Origin: Zygnema cylindricum
Lineage: Eukaryota; Streptophyta; Zygnematophyceae; Zygnematales; Zygnemataceae
DNA length: 26,739 bases
Assembly: GCA_037447655.1 (NCBI GenBank)
Contig: JBBHKE010001550.1
Location: 114,404 to 141,142, forward strand
Direction: 5' to 3'
In this document: positions 9,540-19,127 of the stretch, one piece after another
Layout of the letters: every line of letters begins with the position of its first letter
Position numbering within the stretch: the stretch's first letter is position 1
Made by a program: the position numbers and the translations under genes
Notes under the pieces: model-generated
The model's database searches: none
Told to the model about the DNA's origin: nothing
The model's input: the letters and a program-made list of their open reading frames with translations, nothing else

Positions 9540-10268
9540 CAGACTTATGGAGAGGCGATGACTTGCACAAAAATAAATCGGTGGAAGACAACCATCAATT
9601 AGGAGATGGCCTCAATTATGGCAACCGATACTTGGGAGCTGGTGGATTTTCCACCTAACGGAAAACCAATTGGTTGTAAGTGGGTTTTCAAATTAAAACT
9701 AAACCCAGATAACACAATTGAGCGTTACAAAGCCCGATTAGTGGCAAAAGGATTTACATAGAAAGAAGGAATCGACTACGAGGAAACCTTTGCCCCGGTG
9801 GTCAGATTTCCCTCCGTCCGCATACTTCTCAGTCTAGCAGCAGTGGAAGACATGGAGGTGCACCACATGGACATCAAGACAGCCTTTTTGCAAGGAGAAT
9901 TAGAAGAGGAGATCTTCATGCGACAACCCAAAGGATTTGTGGAAGAAGGAGAGGAGAGTAAGGTATGCCGGTTGATTAAATCCCTTTACGGTTTGAAACA
10001 AGCGCATCGACAATAGAATAAGAAACTTGATGAGTTTCTTACCGGTCGGGGATATATCCGGATCAGCTCAGATTACTCAATCTATGTTTTTGAAGATGAG
10101 GAAGGTATTATATTTATTGCAATTTATGTTGATGATTTGCTTTATTTAAGTAAATCAATAGAAAAAATTAATAAACTGAAAACCGATCTTAAGGGGAGAT
10201 TTGAAATGAAGGATATGGGGGAAGCAAAATATATTATGGGAATTCAAGAAGAAAGAGACTAAGAAAGA
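9540..10268 (+). pseudogene. copia1 reverse transcriptase (RVT_2)
   Basis: Reverse transcriptase converts element RNA to cDNA. The frame differs from that of gag-integrase, showing a frameshift upstream. Readable motifs in order are TWELVDFPPNGKPIGCKWVF, ERYKARLVAKGFT, FAPVVRFPSVRILLSLAA, MDIKTAFLQGELEEEI, LIKSLYGLKQ and the catalytic YVDD (10125-10136), followed by FEMKDMGEAKYIMGI. In-frame stops fall where the family has other residues: TAG after GFT (near 9760), TAG at 10014-10016 where Trp is expected after HRQ, and TAA near 10260. It is therefore a decayed copy. Confidence 0.92.
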
Positions 10269-10439
10269 AATATTATAAGATTGACTAAAAAGGAAGCAAT
10301 AGGGAACATGTTGGAAAAAATTCAGATGGATAAAGCTAATAGTTGTACAACTCCAATGGAGTTAAAGAAGGGAAATGAAGGGAGTGAAGAACAAGGAGTC
10401 ATAGTCTTAGACGAGGAATTAAGTCCTGAAGAACAGAAG

Positions 10440-11110
10440 TTCATGTAGACTATTCCTTACAGACAAGTAGTGGGAAGCCTAATCTATTTTATGAATTGTA
10501 CCCAGCCGGATTTAGCTGCAGCAGTAGGAGTGTTGAGTAGAAGTCTAAATGCTCCCACTAAGAAGGATTGGGAGGCAGCTAAGAGAGTCCTTGGATATTT
10601 GATAGGAACAGGGGATCTATGGTATCATTTGGGTGGGGAGAATACTGATATCACTACTTCGAGTGATGCCAGTTATGGTGATGCTACGATGAGGAGATGT
10701 ACTTCTGGATATGTATTATATGTGGGTGATGGGGCTTGCTGTTGGAGTAGCAAACAGCAAAAGGTTGTTGCTCAGTCCACCATGGAGGCTGAGTATATGG
10801 CCTCTTGCTCTGTTGTAAAAGAATTGATGTGAGTCAAGTCTTTGCTTGGTGAGCTTGGTCACCTTAGAAGTGGTGTGCAGAAAACTTTTTGTGATAATCA
10901 GGCAGCGATCGCTATTTCTGCCAATCCTAAACATCATTTTTAAGCCAAACACATGGACATTAGACTCAGTTTTGTTAGAGAGAAAGTAGAAAACAAAATA
11001 ATCAGTTTAGAGTACCAACCAGATAGCGAGATGGTGGCAAATATGATGACCAAACCTGTGCCTTCCCCTAAGCTAATTTTCAACAAGGAGAAGTGTTGTC
11101 TGAAATTAAA
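10440..11110 (+). pseudogene. copia1 RNase H domain
   Basis: The domain degrades the RNA strand during reverse transcription. Motifs are GSLIYFMNCTQPDLAAAVG, SSDASYGD, CCWSSKQQKVVAQSTMEAEY and FCDNQAAIAI, so the acidic catalytic residues are present. Stops at 10446-10448 (TAG), 10830-10832 (TGA, Trp expected) and 10941-10943 (TAA) break it. The ending MMTKPVPSPKL resembles the conserved C-terminus of copia polyproteins. It lies directly upstream of the polypurine tract. Confidence 0.9.
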
Positions 11111-11118
11111 GAGTGACT

Positions 11119-11133
11119 AGAAAATAAGGGGAG
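11119..11133 (+). other. copia1 polypurine tract
   Basis: AGAAAATAAGGGGAG lies immediately before the 3' LTR start TGTAG. Position and purine content fit the primer site for plus-strand DNA synthesis. The copia2 element has a comparable GGGGAG next to its 3' LTR. Confidence 0.75.
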
Positions 11134-12180
11134 TGTAGAAATTGATGGTTCTTTTAGTATTTTCTAGGTCTAAAATAAAGTGCAGATAAAAAAGCTGAGG
11201 CAGTGTGACTCTAACTTCTCTCTCCAACTCTCACACTTGTTGTAGTCATTGAGAAGTTGTCATCGCTAATGTCATGGCTGCCTATGCTATCTAGAGATTT
11301 ATAAGGTAGTAAAGTTGTTAATTTAATAAAAGGAAGTTGTCGCCTAGAGGATTTGATCGTGGTACCTATGGATAAGAAACGCCACCGGTAGCCAGTATCC
11401 TCATCCATTTAGTCTAGGATTAGCGGTAAATGATATAGAGTGTATTACATATATAAACATTAACATGTAGGCTAATTCATTTAACAACAACTATATACGG
11501 GATATATAGAGTCAGTAATAAAAGTACGAATTACGAGTACGAAGAATAAATAAGTTCCGCTCATTTGTTTCGATAGCGAAACAAATACATCGCAACTATT
11601 TATGACGGCTACGATTGAAATCAGCATTCAATCGGACGGCCGGAAAGCATTCCGAGATCGCGGAAGAAGATTTCAGCGGTTTATGGTTGCCGCCACATCG
11701 GATGACACGTGGCACCACGACATTGGATTTCGGCATCTCCAGGGATTACGGAAACGAATCAAGAAAAGACACGTGTCGACAATTTTGTCATGTCGTACAA
11801 TGTTAGTACATAAAGTACACCGACAACTGTACCTTTCTGTACGATACACCAATATGATTGGGGCCGTACGTTAGTCGATAAAGGTTCAGAGAGGGATAAG
11901 ACTTAGAAAAAATTGGTAGATAGGACCCTCTCTCCCATAGAGCTTCGGTACAAAAGGTCAAACTTTGACCCTCCATAACTTACTGCTCACGGAAGCAAAT
12001 TCAGAGATTCTTTTTGCTATAGACTCACGAAAGTCTTGCCATCACAGAGTTGAAGGTGGTTAGAGTTTTTGTTTGCCAGGGTGGGGCTTATTCGTGCTGA
12101 AAGACAAAGGGGTGAGGGTTATTCTAGAGGCTTCGTGTGAGCTGCTTACTCTGAGGTCTTATGGAGGTCTCAGAGTTGCA
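11134..12180 (+). repeat. copia1 3' LTR
   Basis: Direct repeat of 4684-5728. It differs by scattered substitutions and a small rearranged stretch near 11253-11275, so the element is not brand new. It ends GAGTTGCA followed by the AATTG target duplication and the resumed copia2 LTR. Confidence 0.92.
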
Positions 12181-12504
12181 AATTGCAGTTGTGTTGTCCT
12201 GTACTGAATCACATTCATATTATCCGCGGCTTCGTTGTCCAGTACCGAATCATATCCAAGATAATCGCAGCTACTTTGTTCGTACGGATCATATCCAAAA
12301 TAACCGCAACTGCCTTGTCCAATCTGCGTCGCAGCTGCGATGTTATGTCTACATCGCAGCAGCGCTGTTCTGTCTGCGTCGCAATTGCATTGTCTTGTAT
12401 TGCTCCAAGTGATGACGCATGTTCTTGTGAAACTTACGCTACAAATTACTACCTTTCTGCCGTCACACTAATTTACTGAGACTTACAACTTTCCGAAATC
12501 AACA
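12181..12504 (-). mobile_element. copia2 left LTR, second fragment
   Basis: This continues the copia2 LTR after the copia1 insertion and matches 17295-17644 of the right LTR. It ends ...AAATCAACA, so the element-strand LTR begins TGTTGATTT. On the plus strand it is followed by CTCCCC, the complement of a GGGGAG polypurine tract, as expected for the 3' LTR of a minus-strand element. It holds four 25 bp tandem units (12304-12403), where the other LTR holds five. Confidence 0.88.
12304..12403. repeat. 25 bp tandem repeat, four units, in copia2 left LTR
   Basis: Four consecutive 25 bp units built on TCGCAGCTGCGTTGTYCTGT lie end to end. The equivalent array in the right LTR (17418-17542) has five. 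Confidence 0.85.
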
Positions 12505-12659
12505 CTCCCCTAAAGCTTTAGACTCACTGTATCAGCTTATCTGCGATGCCTGAGCAGGGGAGTGGCGATGTTGAAACAGCGCAACATGGCAGCAGAGCAA
12601 CGTAGTAAATCAACTATTCAGCTAGTCCCACTGTATCTCGATATTAGACTAGCGCAGCA

Positions 12660-13330
12660 TGGCATTATCGCAATACAGCAACTTTGCTAGTCACCTAGTC
12701 CCACTACATCCCTACAACACTTTAGCTTAGGAGCAGGAAGAGCTTTAGTGAGCATATCGACAATCATTTTTGCATTTGGCAAATAACATAATCTAATCGC
12801 CCGGGAAAACACTTTTTCTCTTACAATGTGTAATCTTACATCCATGTGCTTACTTTTGGAGTGGTGACTTGGGTTAGAGGCAATGGCAATGGCAGCCTTG
12901 TTATCACACCGGATCACCTGTGGACCAACCTGCATGTATCCTAATTCTTGCAAGATGGAATTCACCCATAAAAGTTCTTTGAGGGCCGAGCTCGCTGCCA
13001 TGTATTCTGACTTCATTGTCGATTGTGCTGTGAGCTTTTGAAGTTTGCTACTCCAGCAGCAAGTCCCGTTCCCAATTTGTAGAAGGAATCCGGTGGTAGA
13101 CATGTTGTCATAGCTTGCATCACTCCATGTTTGCAACTACACTTCTCCTCCGTTTAGTGTGAGTTTGAGGTCTTTGGTTCCTGCTCAATATCTTAAGACT
13201 CTCCTTGTTGCATCACGGTCAGATTTTCTCGGATTTTCTAGACTTCTGCTCAATACCCCAACTGCTGCAGCAATATGAGGATGGGTATAGTTCATGAAAT
13301 ATATTAAAATTCCCACTATTTGTCTGAAAG
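12660..13330 (-). pseudogene. copia2 RNase H domain
   Basis: Minus-strand reading shows TWSDASYDN, CCWSSKLQKLTAQSTMKSEY, RCDNKAAIAIASNPSHH and ADMLTKALPAPKL-type motifs (actual reading VDMLTKALPAPKLK). Catalytic acidic residues are present. Upstream sequence reading IYFMNYTHPHIAAAVGVLSR joins it to the reverse transcriptase, with stops between. It degrades the RNA template in the family; here it is a broken copy. Confidence 0.88.
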
Positions 13331-13538
13331 GTATTACTGTCATAGAATCATCCTCCCTTGACTCTAAATACTCACTAACGATAACACCCGGTTTTGACTA
13401 TTCTCCCTCTAACTTCTGTCGAAACTCCATTTGAGTTACACACCCTTTTGCCCCCCGCATTCCATACTCATCTAACATGTTTCAGATAGCCTTTGTTTGA
13501 GTCAACTTTATTAATCTCTTATTTCTATACCTTTCTAC

Positions 13539-14275
13539 CTAGATACCCAAAATATATTTTGCCTCACCGAGATCTTTCATCTCGAACCGTGAATTTAAAG
13601 CAACTTTGATTTTGTTAATTTCAGCCATTGATTTGCTAATTAATAGTAGATCATCTACATACAATGCTATATATACTATCCCATCCTCACCCTCTAGAAC
13701 GTAAACAGAATGATCATAGGTAATCCTATAAAATCCTAGGCTAGTTAAGGATTTGTCAAGCTTCAATTTCCATTGCTTGAGGGCATGTTTTAGACCGTAT
13801 AGAGATTTTAACAATTTGCACACTCAGTGTTCTTTTCCTGGTTCAGCATACATTTCAGGCTGCTGCATATAAATTGTCTCTTCTAGCTCTTCATGCAAGA
13901 AGGCCGTTTTTACATCCATCTGATGTATTTCCATATCTTGTATAGCAGCTAGGGACAGCAAGATCGTAACTGTTGGAAATCTTACAACCGAAGACAATGT
14001 TTCTTCAAAATCAATTCGTTTTTTTTTATTACCCCACCTTTGCCACAAGCCTACCCTTATGTCGTTCAATGGTGTTATCGGGATTTAACTTCACCTTGAA
14101 TACCCATTTGCTGCCGATCGCTTTTCGGTCTAGAGGAAGATCTACAAGCTCCCATAACGGAGCCTCTATAATCGACTTTATTTCATCATTTGCTACCTAA
14201 AACCAATGATGTCGCTCCGGTGATGAGATGGCCTCCCGGATGGTCAGAGGCTCCCATGAGGCTGCCAAGTAGGCA
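13539..14275 (-). pseudogene. copia2 reverse transcriptase (RVT_2)
   Basis: Readable motifs on the minus strand are PLWELVDLPLDRKAIGSKWV, NPDNTIERHKGRLVAK, SSVVRFPTVTILLSLAA, MDVKTAFLHEELEETIYM, LLKSLYGLKHALKQW and the catalytic YVDD (13650-13661), then FEMKDLGEAKYILGI. Frameshifts occur near 14270 and at an A-run near 14030, and TGA separates the two halves at 13821-13823. This domain makes cDNA in intact relatives. Confidence 0.9.
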
Positions 14276-15260
14276 AAGTGAGAGCTTGCTTGCAAGCGGC
14301 TGCTGGATCTCTTTCCCTCGGAAATTCAAAGGCTGAGATCGTCGAATTTCTCGCATTCTGTTTTTGTCACAAGTGTTGATCCGCAGAATTGACCGCGGTT
14401 GTCCTTGCTGGACCTGATCTTGCCGACATGCCGAATGAACCTCAGTAGACTGTTCAAAAATTAGAGTATCCTGTACGTGTTTGACAATAGGTTGACCGCA
14501 GTCTAGAATGATATACTCTTGCACTTTTTGTTGCCTTTGTACATCCGTCAAGGTAAATAAATCTACCGAATCAAGCTCATCCTTCACAATAATATTTTGA
14601 GCCACAATGATCTTTTGTTTTTCAAAGACAAAGACCCTATAACCTTTGGAGTGGTCAGCATATCCTAGCAGAATACGCGGTAACCCTTTAGGTTCCATTT
14701 TCCATCTATCTTTTGATGTATCTAAAATGAAGCATTTACTACCAAAAACCTTAAACTCCTGCCAGTCTAGACTTCATAAAGCGTAGTCTATACTGATCTA
14801 GACCCTATTGTAATCTTAATATAAACTGCACAATTTAGAGCCTCGGCCCAGAATTTCGGATCCACATTTTTATCTGCAAGCATCGACCTAGAGCTATCTG
14901 TGAGAGTTCTATTTAATCTCTCTGACACTCCATTTTGTTTTGGTGAATATGGAACAGTCAATAGATGACTTATACCTTCCTTGAGTAAAAAGTTCTCAAA
15001 TTTTTTCGACCTATATTTCACACCATTGTCCATCTGAGTGCCAAAATTGGCAAATTATGTAGTTTCTCCACCCAGGCTTTATAGTGTTTGAAGTGACTTA
15101 ACACTTTGCTTTTTTATTTCATGAAAAAAACCTTTGTAGACCTTGAAAAATCGTTTGTGAAGGTGACCATATACTTCATCCACCCAGCAGATGGTACCTT
15201 TGCAGGATCAAAAACATCAGAATGAATTTGTTGTAAAAGTCTAGTTGACCGGTGTTCTCA
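14276..15260 (-). pseudogene. copia2 integrase core and C-terminus
   Basis: From right to left the minus strand reads IHSDVFDPAKVPSAG (first Asp), a frameshift near 15040, MDNGVKYRSKKFENFL (second Asp kept) and NGVSERLNRTLTDSSRSML (Glu kept). It continues with FWAEALNCAVYI and, after another break, LPRILLGYADHSKGYRVF. The DDE residues are therefore still present, unlike copia1. The C-terminal linker to the reverse transcriptase is Gln-rich and poorly conserved. Confidence 0.88.
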
Positions 15261-15860
15261 CTCCGTAAGGTATGGCAATCTGTGTATTTTCCCTAAAGCA
15301 CAACCATCACACGTTTTAACCGGTTGATCTCTTACAAAGACACCATCTAGTTTGTCAGCAATGACCATTTTCCTCAAACTATCATAATTTACATGGCCTA
15401 ATCTTTTATGCCACAACTCATCTGAGTGCACAACACCGTAATCAGAACATCATTCTCCTTAGTATTAGCCATATCCATACGGTACATCTTGCTAATATCT
15501 CTAGTACTTGTAACTGCGACGTTGCCATTCTTGCTAACAACCTGCCGACCATTTTTCAGATTGATCTCAAAGCCTTTATTCTCTACCAAAGACGTAGAGA
15601 ATTTTTTTTTTTTAAATTCGGGGACAAAGAGTACATTGTGAAGAGTCCTTTCAATTTCTTTTCCCTCTACATCAACCAGCAAGGATACATCACCCATAGC
15701 ACAAGTCTGGACACTCATGCCACATGCATAGTAAATATTTTTTTCCGGTGTTGATTTCAGATTTTTTAATATACTCTTGTTCCAACACATGTGGGCTGAC
15801 GCTCCTGTATCCATTATCCATCCACGATCCTTTGGGCCCTCCATTGCTGTCGCCACGGCA
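15261..15860 (-). pseudogene. copia2 protease and GAG-pre-integrase
   Basis: The motif GWIMDTGASAHMC (about 15800-15830) marks the aspartic protease. Downstream on the minus strand are TLHNVLFVPEFKKKKFSTSL, SKMYRMDM and, in a shifted frame, ELWHKRLGHVNYDSLRKM with CDGCALGKIHRLP, giving the HHCC zinc domain of integrase. The frame breaks near 15400, just before ELWHKR. Confidence 0.87.
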
Positions 15861-15899
15861 AATAGATCCGCTTTGTCCTCCTCATAAAGGATCAGAGTG

Positions 15900-16822
15900 T
15901 CATTGTAGTGCGACGAAGAAGCCGAAAATAGTACATTTCCACGAGGTGTACTCCCCGTGAAGCCTTTGTAAAACTGGCTTTGTTGCCATTCTGGCCTGTA
16001 TAAACCTGTCTCGTTAGCTTTTTAAAGCTTAGGACAAAACTTATATCCATGACCTCTCTCACTGCAATAGAAACAAGCACTGCTGGACTGTCTATTTCCA
16101 TTCTGATGAAATTGTTTAAACTGATTCTATGAATTAACCTGATTTCTTTGTTGATTAAAATTTCCCTTTCTCTCAAAATCTGTATTTATAGCCTCTACTT
16201 GCTCCGAACTGAGAATTTTAGATGTCACTTCCTTCTCTAGCAAAATATTAATCGCTAACTGTAAAGTCCAGCTAGTTTTATCTTTTGATTTGAATGCATC
16301 AGACGCTCCCTTCCTTCTAATAGGGAGACCTCTCATTAGCAATGCTGCTTGATGAAACTGGGGAAACGTGCCCCCTGCACAAGCATGGGCATCTACAAGG
16401 ATGCGAAATGTGTTAGCATACTCAGTCATCATTCCACAAGTGTACTTCTAGTCCCAAATTTTTCCAGCCAACAAAAGTTCTTCCTGGACATTAGCTTTTT
16501 CATAATCATTTTTAAAAGATTATCAGATGTCAATTGCCTTTTTTATTTTTATGCAAGACATCGCTAAGTCCTCTGACATAGAAAATTTTAAAATAGAACG
16601 AGCCTGCGTATTCTTTTTAGACCAAGATAGATCTGATTCATCTAGGGAACCATCCAATATATCCAATAGATAAACATTTTCTAAATGAGTCTCCACCATA
16701 TCGGCCTAGTAAACATATTTCTCCCCCGAGAAGATAGGAATTCTTGATGATAGGCCCATAACCTGTTGTTCTACAACCACCGGTGCAGATGGAGGAGCAC
16801 CAGTAGTAGTAGAAGTTGACAT
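15900..16822 (-). pseudogene. gag: copia2 gag with intact zinc knuckle
   Basis: The minus-strand frame begins with ATG at 16822 (MSTSTTTGAPPSAPVVVEQQ). It continues through a gag-like region, is interrupted by several stops (one at a Trp-like position in YVY*ADMVET), and carries MMTEYANTFRILVDAHACAG in the middle. The zinc knuckle CFYCSERGHGYKFC (16033-16077) keeps all CX2CX4HX4C residues, in contrast to copia1. Gag forms the nucleocapsid in intact elements. Confidence 0.85.
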
Positions 16823-16869
16823 GATACACTGTCAGATGCTACTAACAATCCTACAAAACAGTTTTTTTC

Positions 16870-16883
16870 AAGTGCTCACCAAA
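16870..16883 (-). other. Possible copia2 primer binding site
   Basis: On the minus strand the sequence ...TATAACA is followed by TTTGGTGAGCACTTG. TGG a few bases after an LTR end fits pairing with the CCA end of a tRNA. It is not the usual initiator-Met site, so the call is tentative. If right, the LTR runs 16884-17644. Confidence 0.35.
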
Positions 16884-17644
16884 TGTTATACAAGCATCAA
16901 AACTTCACAAAACTCTATCACAATATAGAGCAACATAAACACTAATAACTCCCAAAGTTTCAGTATAATTGATCTAACAATGCTCAAGATAGAATACACA
17001 GAAGTTTCCTAAAATTTGTTTGCAGTTTTACTACTTGGAAGTCTCGATACATGAAATGCTCTAAGTCCTAAATCTTATACTCTCGGTGTTGCACCGCCGA
17101 TACAACTGTACTTGAGAGGTACGTCCAAAATCAACTTGCCTACTGAGATCTACGTGTTCCTAATCATGCCAACCCAATATACCATCGTACAGTCAATAGT
17201 ACTCAGAATCTATACTAAGTTATTGTACAAATACTTGTCCGCTAAGTCACTTCTGATACTCTTATGAATCTCGTCCGTTGACTTGATTCATATCAATCGC
17301 AGCTGCGTTGTCCTGTACTAAATCATATTCATATTATTCACGGCCGCGTTGTCCCGTACCGAATCATATCCAAGATAACTGGAATTGCGCTGTAAGTACG
17401 GATCATATCCAAAATAAGCGCAGCTCCGTTGTCCAATCTGCGTCGCAATTGCGTTGTAATCTGTGCATCGCAGCTGCGTTGTTCTGTCTGCATAGTAGTT
17501 GCGCTGTTTTGTGTGCGTCGTAGTTGCGCTGTCCTGTATTGCACTCAAGTGATAACGAATGTTCTTGTGAAACTTACGCTACAAATTACTACCTTTTTGC
17601 CGTCACACTAATTTACAAAGACTTAAAGCTTTCCAAAATCAACA
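16884..17644 (-). repeat. copia2 right (5') LTR
   Basis: On the element strand it begins TGTTGATTTTGG and ends TATAACA (TGTT...AACA). From 17026 to 17644 it matches the two left-LTR fragments. The first part, 16884-17025, has no match on the left, so either the left LTR lost it or the LTR ends at about 17021. The centre is built of nested tandem repeats (17298-17542). Confidence 0.75.
17298..17542. repeat. Nested tandem repeats in copia2 right LTR
   Basis: Three units of about 40 bp (each a GCGYTGT word plus AATCATATCCAAGATAA-like text) are followed by five 25 bp units at 17418-17542 built on TCGCAGCTGCGTTGTYCTGT. The left LTR shows the same order with only four 25 bp units. Confidence 0.85.
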
Positions 17645-18386
17645 CGTGGCGCTTGTCAATTTAGAACACGTGGCTTACAAACTCTACGTGATGAAACTTC
17701 GACTCAGGGTGGACTTCCATTAGGCGTCCCAGTAATTGTTCAGAAAATTTTACTAAAAATCCTTAAAATCTTGAAAGAATCTTTGAATGCAATGTCGGAA
17801 CGTAATATCTGTAAGGTTGGAGGTAATATCTATACCAGCGGAGATAATATTTGTACCAGCGGAGGTATTTAATGACTCTTACAGAGGGCATTAAATGTAC
17901 TACCCAAAATTTCAAAACGCAACGACAAAAAGGCGGCGGCAAACTTTGATGGTGGGAGCGTGACGAGATAATTTCGGCGGATTCGCAACCACCCTGTCGG
18001 AAGGCACGTGGCCCTTGCGACCTATACGCATATACGCGCGTGCTCATCCTACATTCCTTTTAACTTTTCCACGCGGCCTATTTTTACACGTTCTGTATTC
18101 GAGAACTATCCTCACTGTGCACTGTCTTTAAAAACTATAGGGTTGGTGATGTGGCGTCACGAATAAAAAGTGTAATTGAATCCGACGGTCCTAATTTATG
18201 CCTACAACCTTGGACAATTTTCTATAATGTTGTTTTCGTTGAAAAAAAAAATTGTACGAACTTGTACGAAACAGTACGGCCGTTAGTAAAAAACGCCACT
18301 TTTTCGCTAATGGAAGCCCACCCTCAATCGACCCGGTCCGTAGAGTTTGCTGTACAATTACAAAAACGTATGATAGAACTTCACCC
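17645..18386 (+). mobile_element. Composite MITE, outer copy 3 (left part missing)
   Basis: Only the last ~60 bp of the outer left part remain (GTCAATTTAGAACACGTGGC onward), abutting the copia2 LTR. The inner element (17707-18323) and the outer right end (to 18386, ...GAACTTCACCC) follow. About 600 bp expected on the left are absent and are not found on the far side of copia2, so a deletion accompanied or followed the retrotransposon insertion. Confidence 0.8.
17707..18323 (-). mobile_element. Inner MITE, copy 3
   Basis: TIRs GGGTGGACTTCCATTAGGCG and reverse complement of GGGTGGGCTTCCATTAGCGA bound 617 bp. TCA lies on both sides (17704-17706, 18324-18326). It occupies the same site of the outer element as copies 1 and 2 and has the orientation of copy 2. 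It is the most diverged copy and lacks the long palindrome. Confidence 0.8.
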
Positions 18387-18454
18387 AAAGGGTGAATTTT
18401 CATCATACGTTTCTAAAATTGTGCGGCAAACTTTACAGAATGGGTCAATTGAGT
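18324..18454. repeat. Inverted repeat at tail-to-tail MITE junction
   Basis: The right ends of outer copies 3 and 4 face each other with only AAA (18387-18389) between them, giving two ~63 bp arms (CTCAATCGACCCGGTCCGTA... and its diverged reverse complement). This could fold into a long hairpin. Confidence 0.85.
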
Positions 18455-19127
18455 CGAAGTTCTATCATGTAGAGTTTGTAAGCCACGTGTTTTAAATTGA
18501 CTGTCGCCACGCAAGCTACGATCATATATTAAATATCTTTCAGATTTTTAGCACCGACAAACTTAACTTCAAATCTTGACTTGCGTACCATGTACCTGCG
18601 TACCAAGTAATCATAGGACAAAACTTTTATACATTTTGCAGACGCTAGTCTGTACGCCAGCTCATTTTTTAGGGTTTGAGTTTTCGAACATAACGAAAGT
18701 CCTTTGAGAGAAATATTGTGACGAACAAAATCTACCGAAAATAGCATGACAAGAGAATGTTACGAAATTTCGTTTTTATTTTCGGTTGTATTTTGGAAAC
18801 CGCGTGTCATGTGCAAATCTTAAGATTTTTCGTTGGTTTTCCATCATGACACGTAGCTTAATTGTCCAGCGTGTCACGTTTTTTTTTTCTGTATGTGCCA
18901 ACCCACCTCCTCGAGGTGGGTTGACAGTTACAGAAAAAAAATGAAGCGAACTTCTCGAAGATGAACATCCGATGCCCAGTATTACTTCTAAGACCTTCGG
19001 AGAGTATCGACAAGATTCTCTATAATATAGTTTTTCGTATAAAAACAAAATAGGCATTACGATTTGGTGCAGAGGGTTGCGGAATTCTGTAAACTACGCC
19101 ACTTTTTCGCTTGATGGAACTTCACCC
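18390..19127 (-). mobile_element. Outer MITE copy 4, without inner element
   Basis: A 738 bp element in reverse orientation, beginning (minus strand) GGGTGAAGTTCCATCAAGCG at 19127 and ending at 18390. The site that carries the inner element in copies 1-3 reads CGACTCAATTGACCC here, with a single TCA: the empty site. The hairpin is at 18900-18922. Flanking triplets AAA and TAT do not match. Confidence 0.88.
18900..18922. repeat. Conserved hairpin of outer MITE, copy 4
   Basis: Reverse-orientation copy of the 23 bp hairpin at 2975-2997: arms AACCCACCTC and GAGGTGGGTT with CTC loop. Confidence 0.85.

Larger units (their letters stand above)
4684..12180 (+). mobile_element. copia1: Ty1/copia LTR retrotransposon, degenerate
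   Basis: Complete element with ~1045 bp LTRs (4684-5728 and 11134-12180), both beginning TGTAGAAATTG. The 3' LTR ends GAGTTGCA; the 5' LTR ends GAGTTGCG. The flanking 5 bp AATTG at 4679-4683 and 12181-12185 is an exact target duplication. It lies inside the left LTR of copia2, so it is younger. Domain order gag, protease, integrase, reverse transcriptase, RNase H identifies Ty1/copia. The polyprotein has at least one frameshift (about 9290-9320) and about a dozen stops. A reversed solo LTR sits in gag. No typical initiator-Met primer site was seen directly after the 5' LTR. Confidence 0.93.
12505..17644 (-). mobile_element. copia2: Ty1/copia retrotransposon on minus strand, internal region and 5' LTR
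   Basis: Together with the two left-LTR fragments (4402-4683, 12181-12504) this forms a second copia element, different from copia1 in LTR and protein sequence. Reading from right to left are the 5' LTR (to 17644), gag, protease, integrase, reverse transcriptase and RNase H, then the polypurine tract at 12505-12515. Many stops and frameshifts make it dead. A 5 bp target duplication was not found: CGTGG follows the right end, but no CGTGG precedes 4402. One end has therefore been lost or rearranged. The right end lies inside a MITE (outer copy 3). Confidence 0.88.

Noticed and set aside
17418-17542. CRISPR-like array of 25 bp repeats
   Set aside because: Units are contiguous without spacers and lie in a retrotransposon LTR of a eukaryote.
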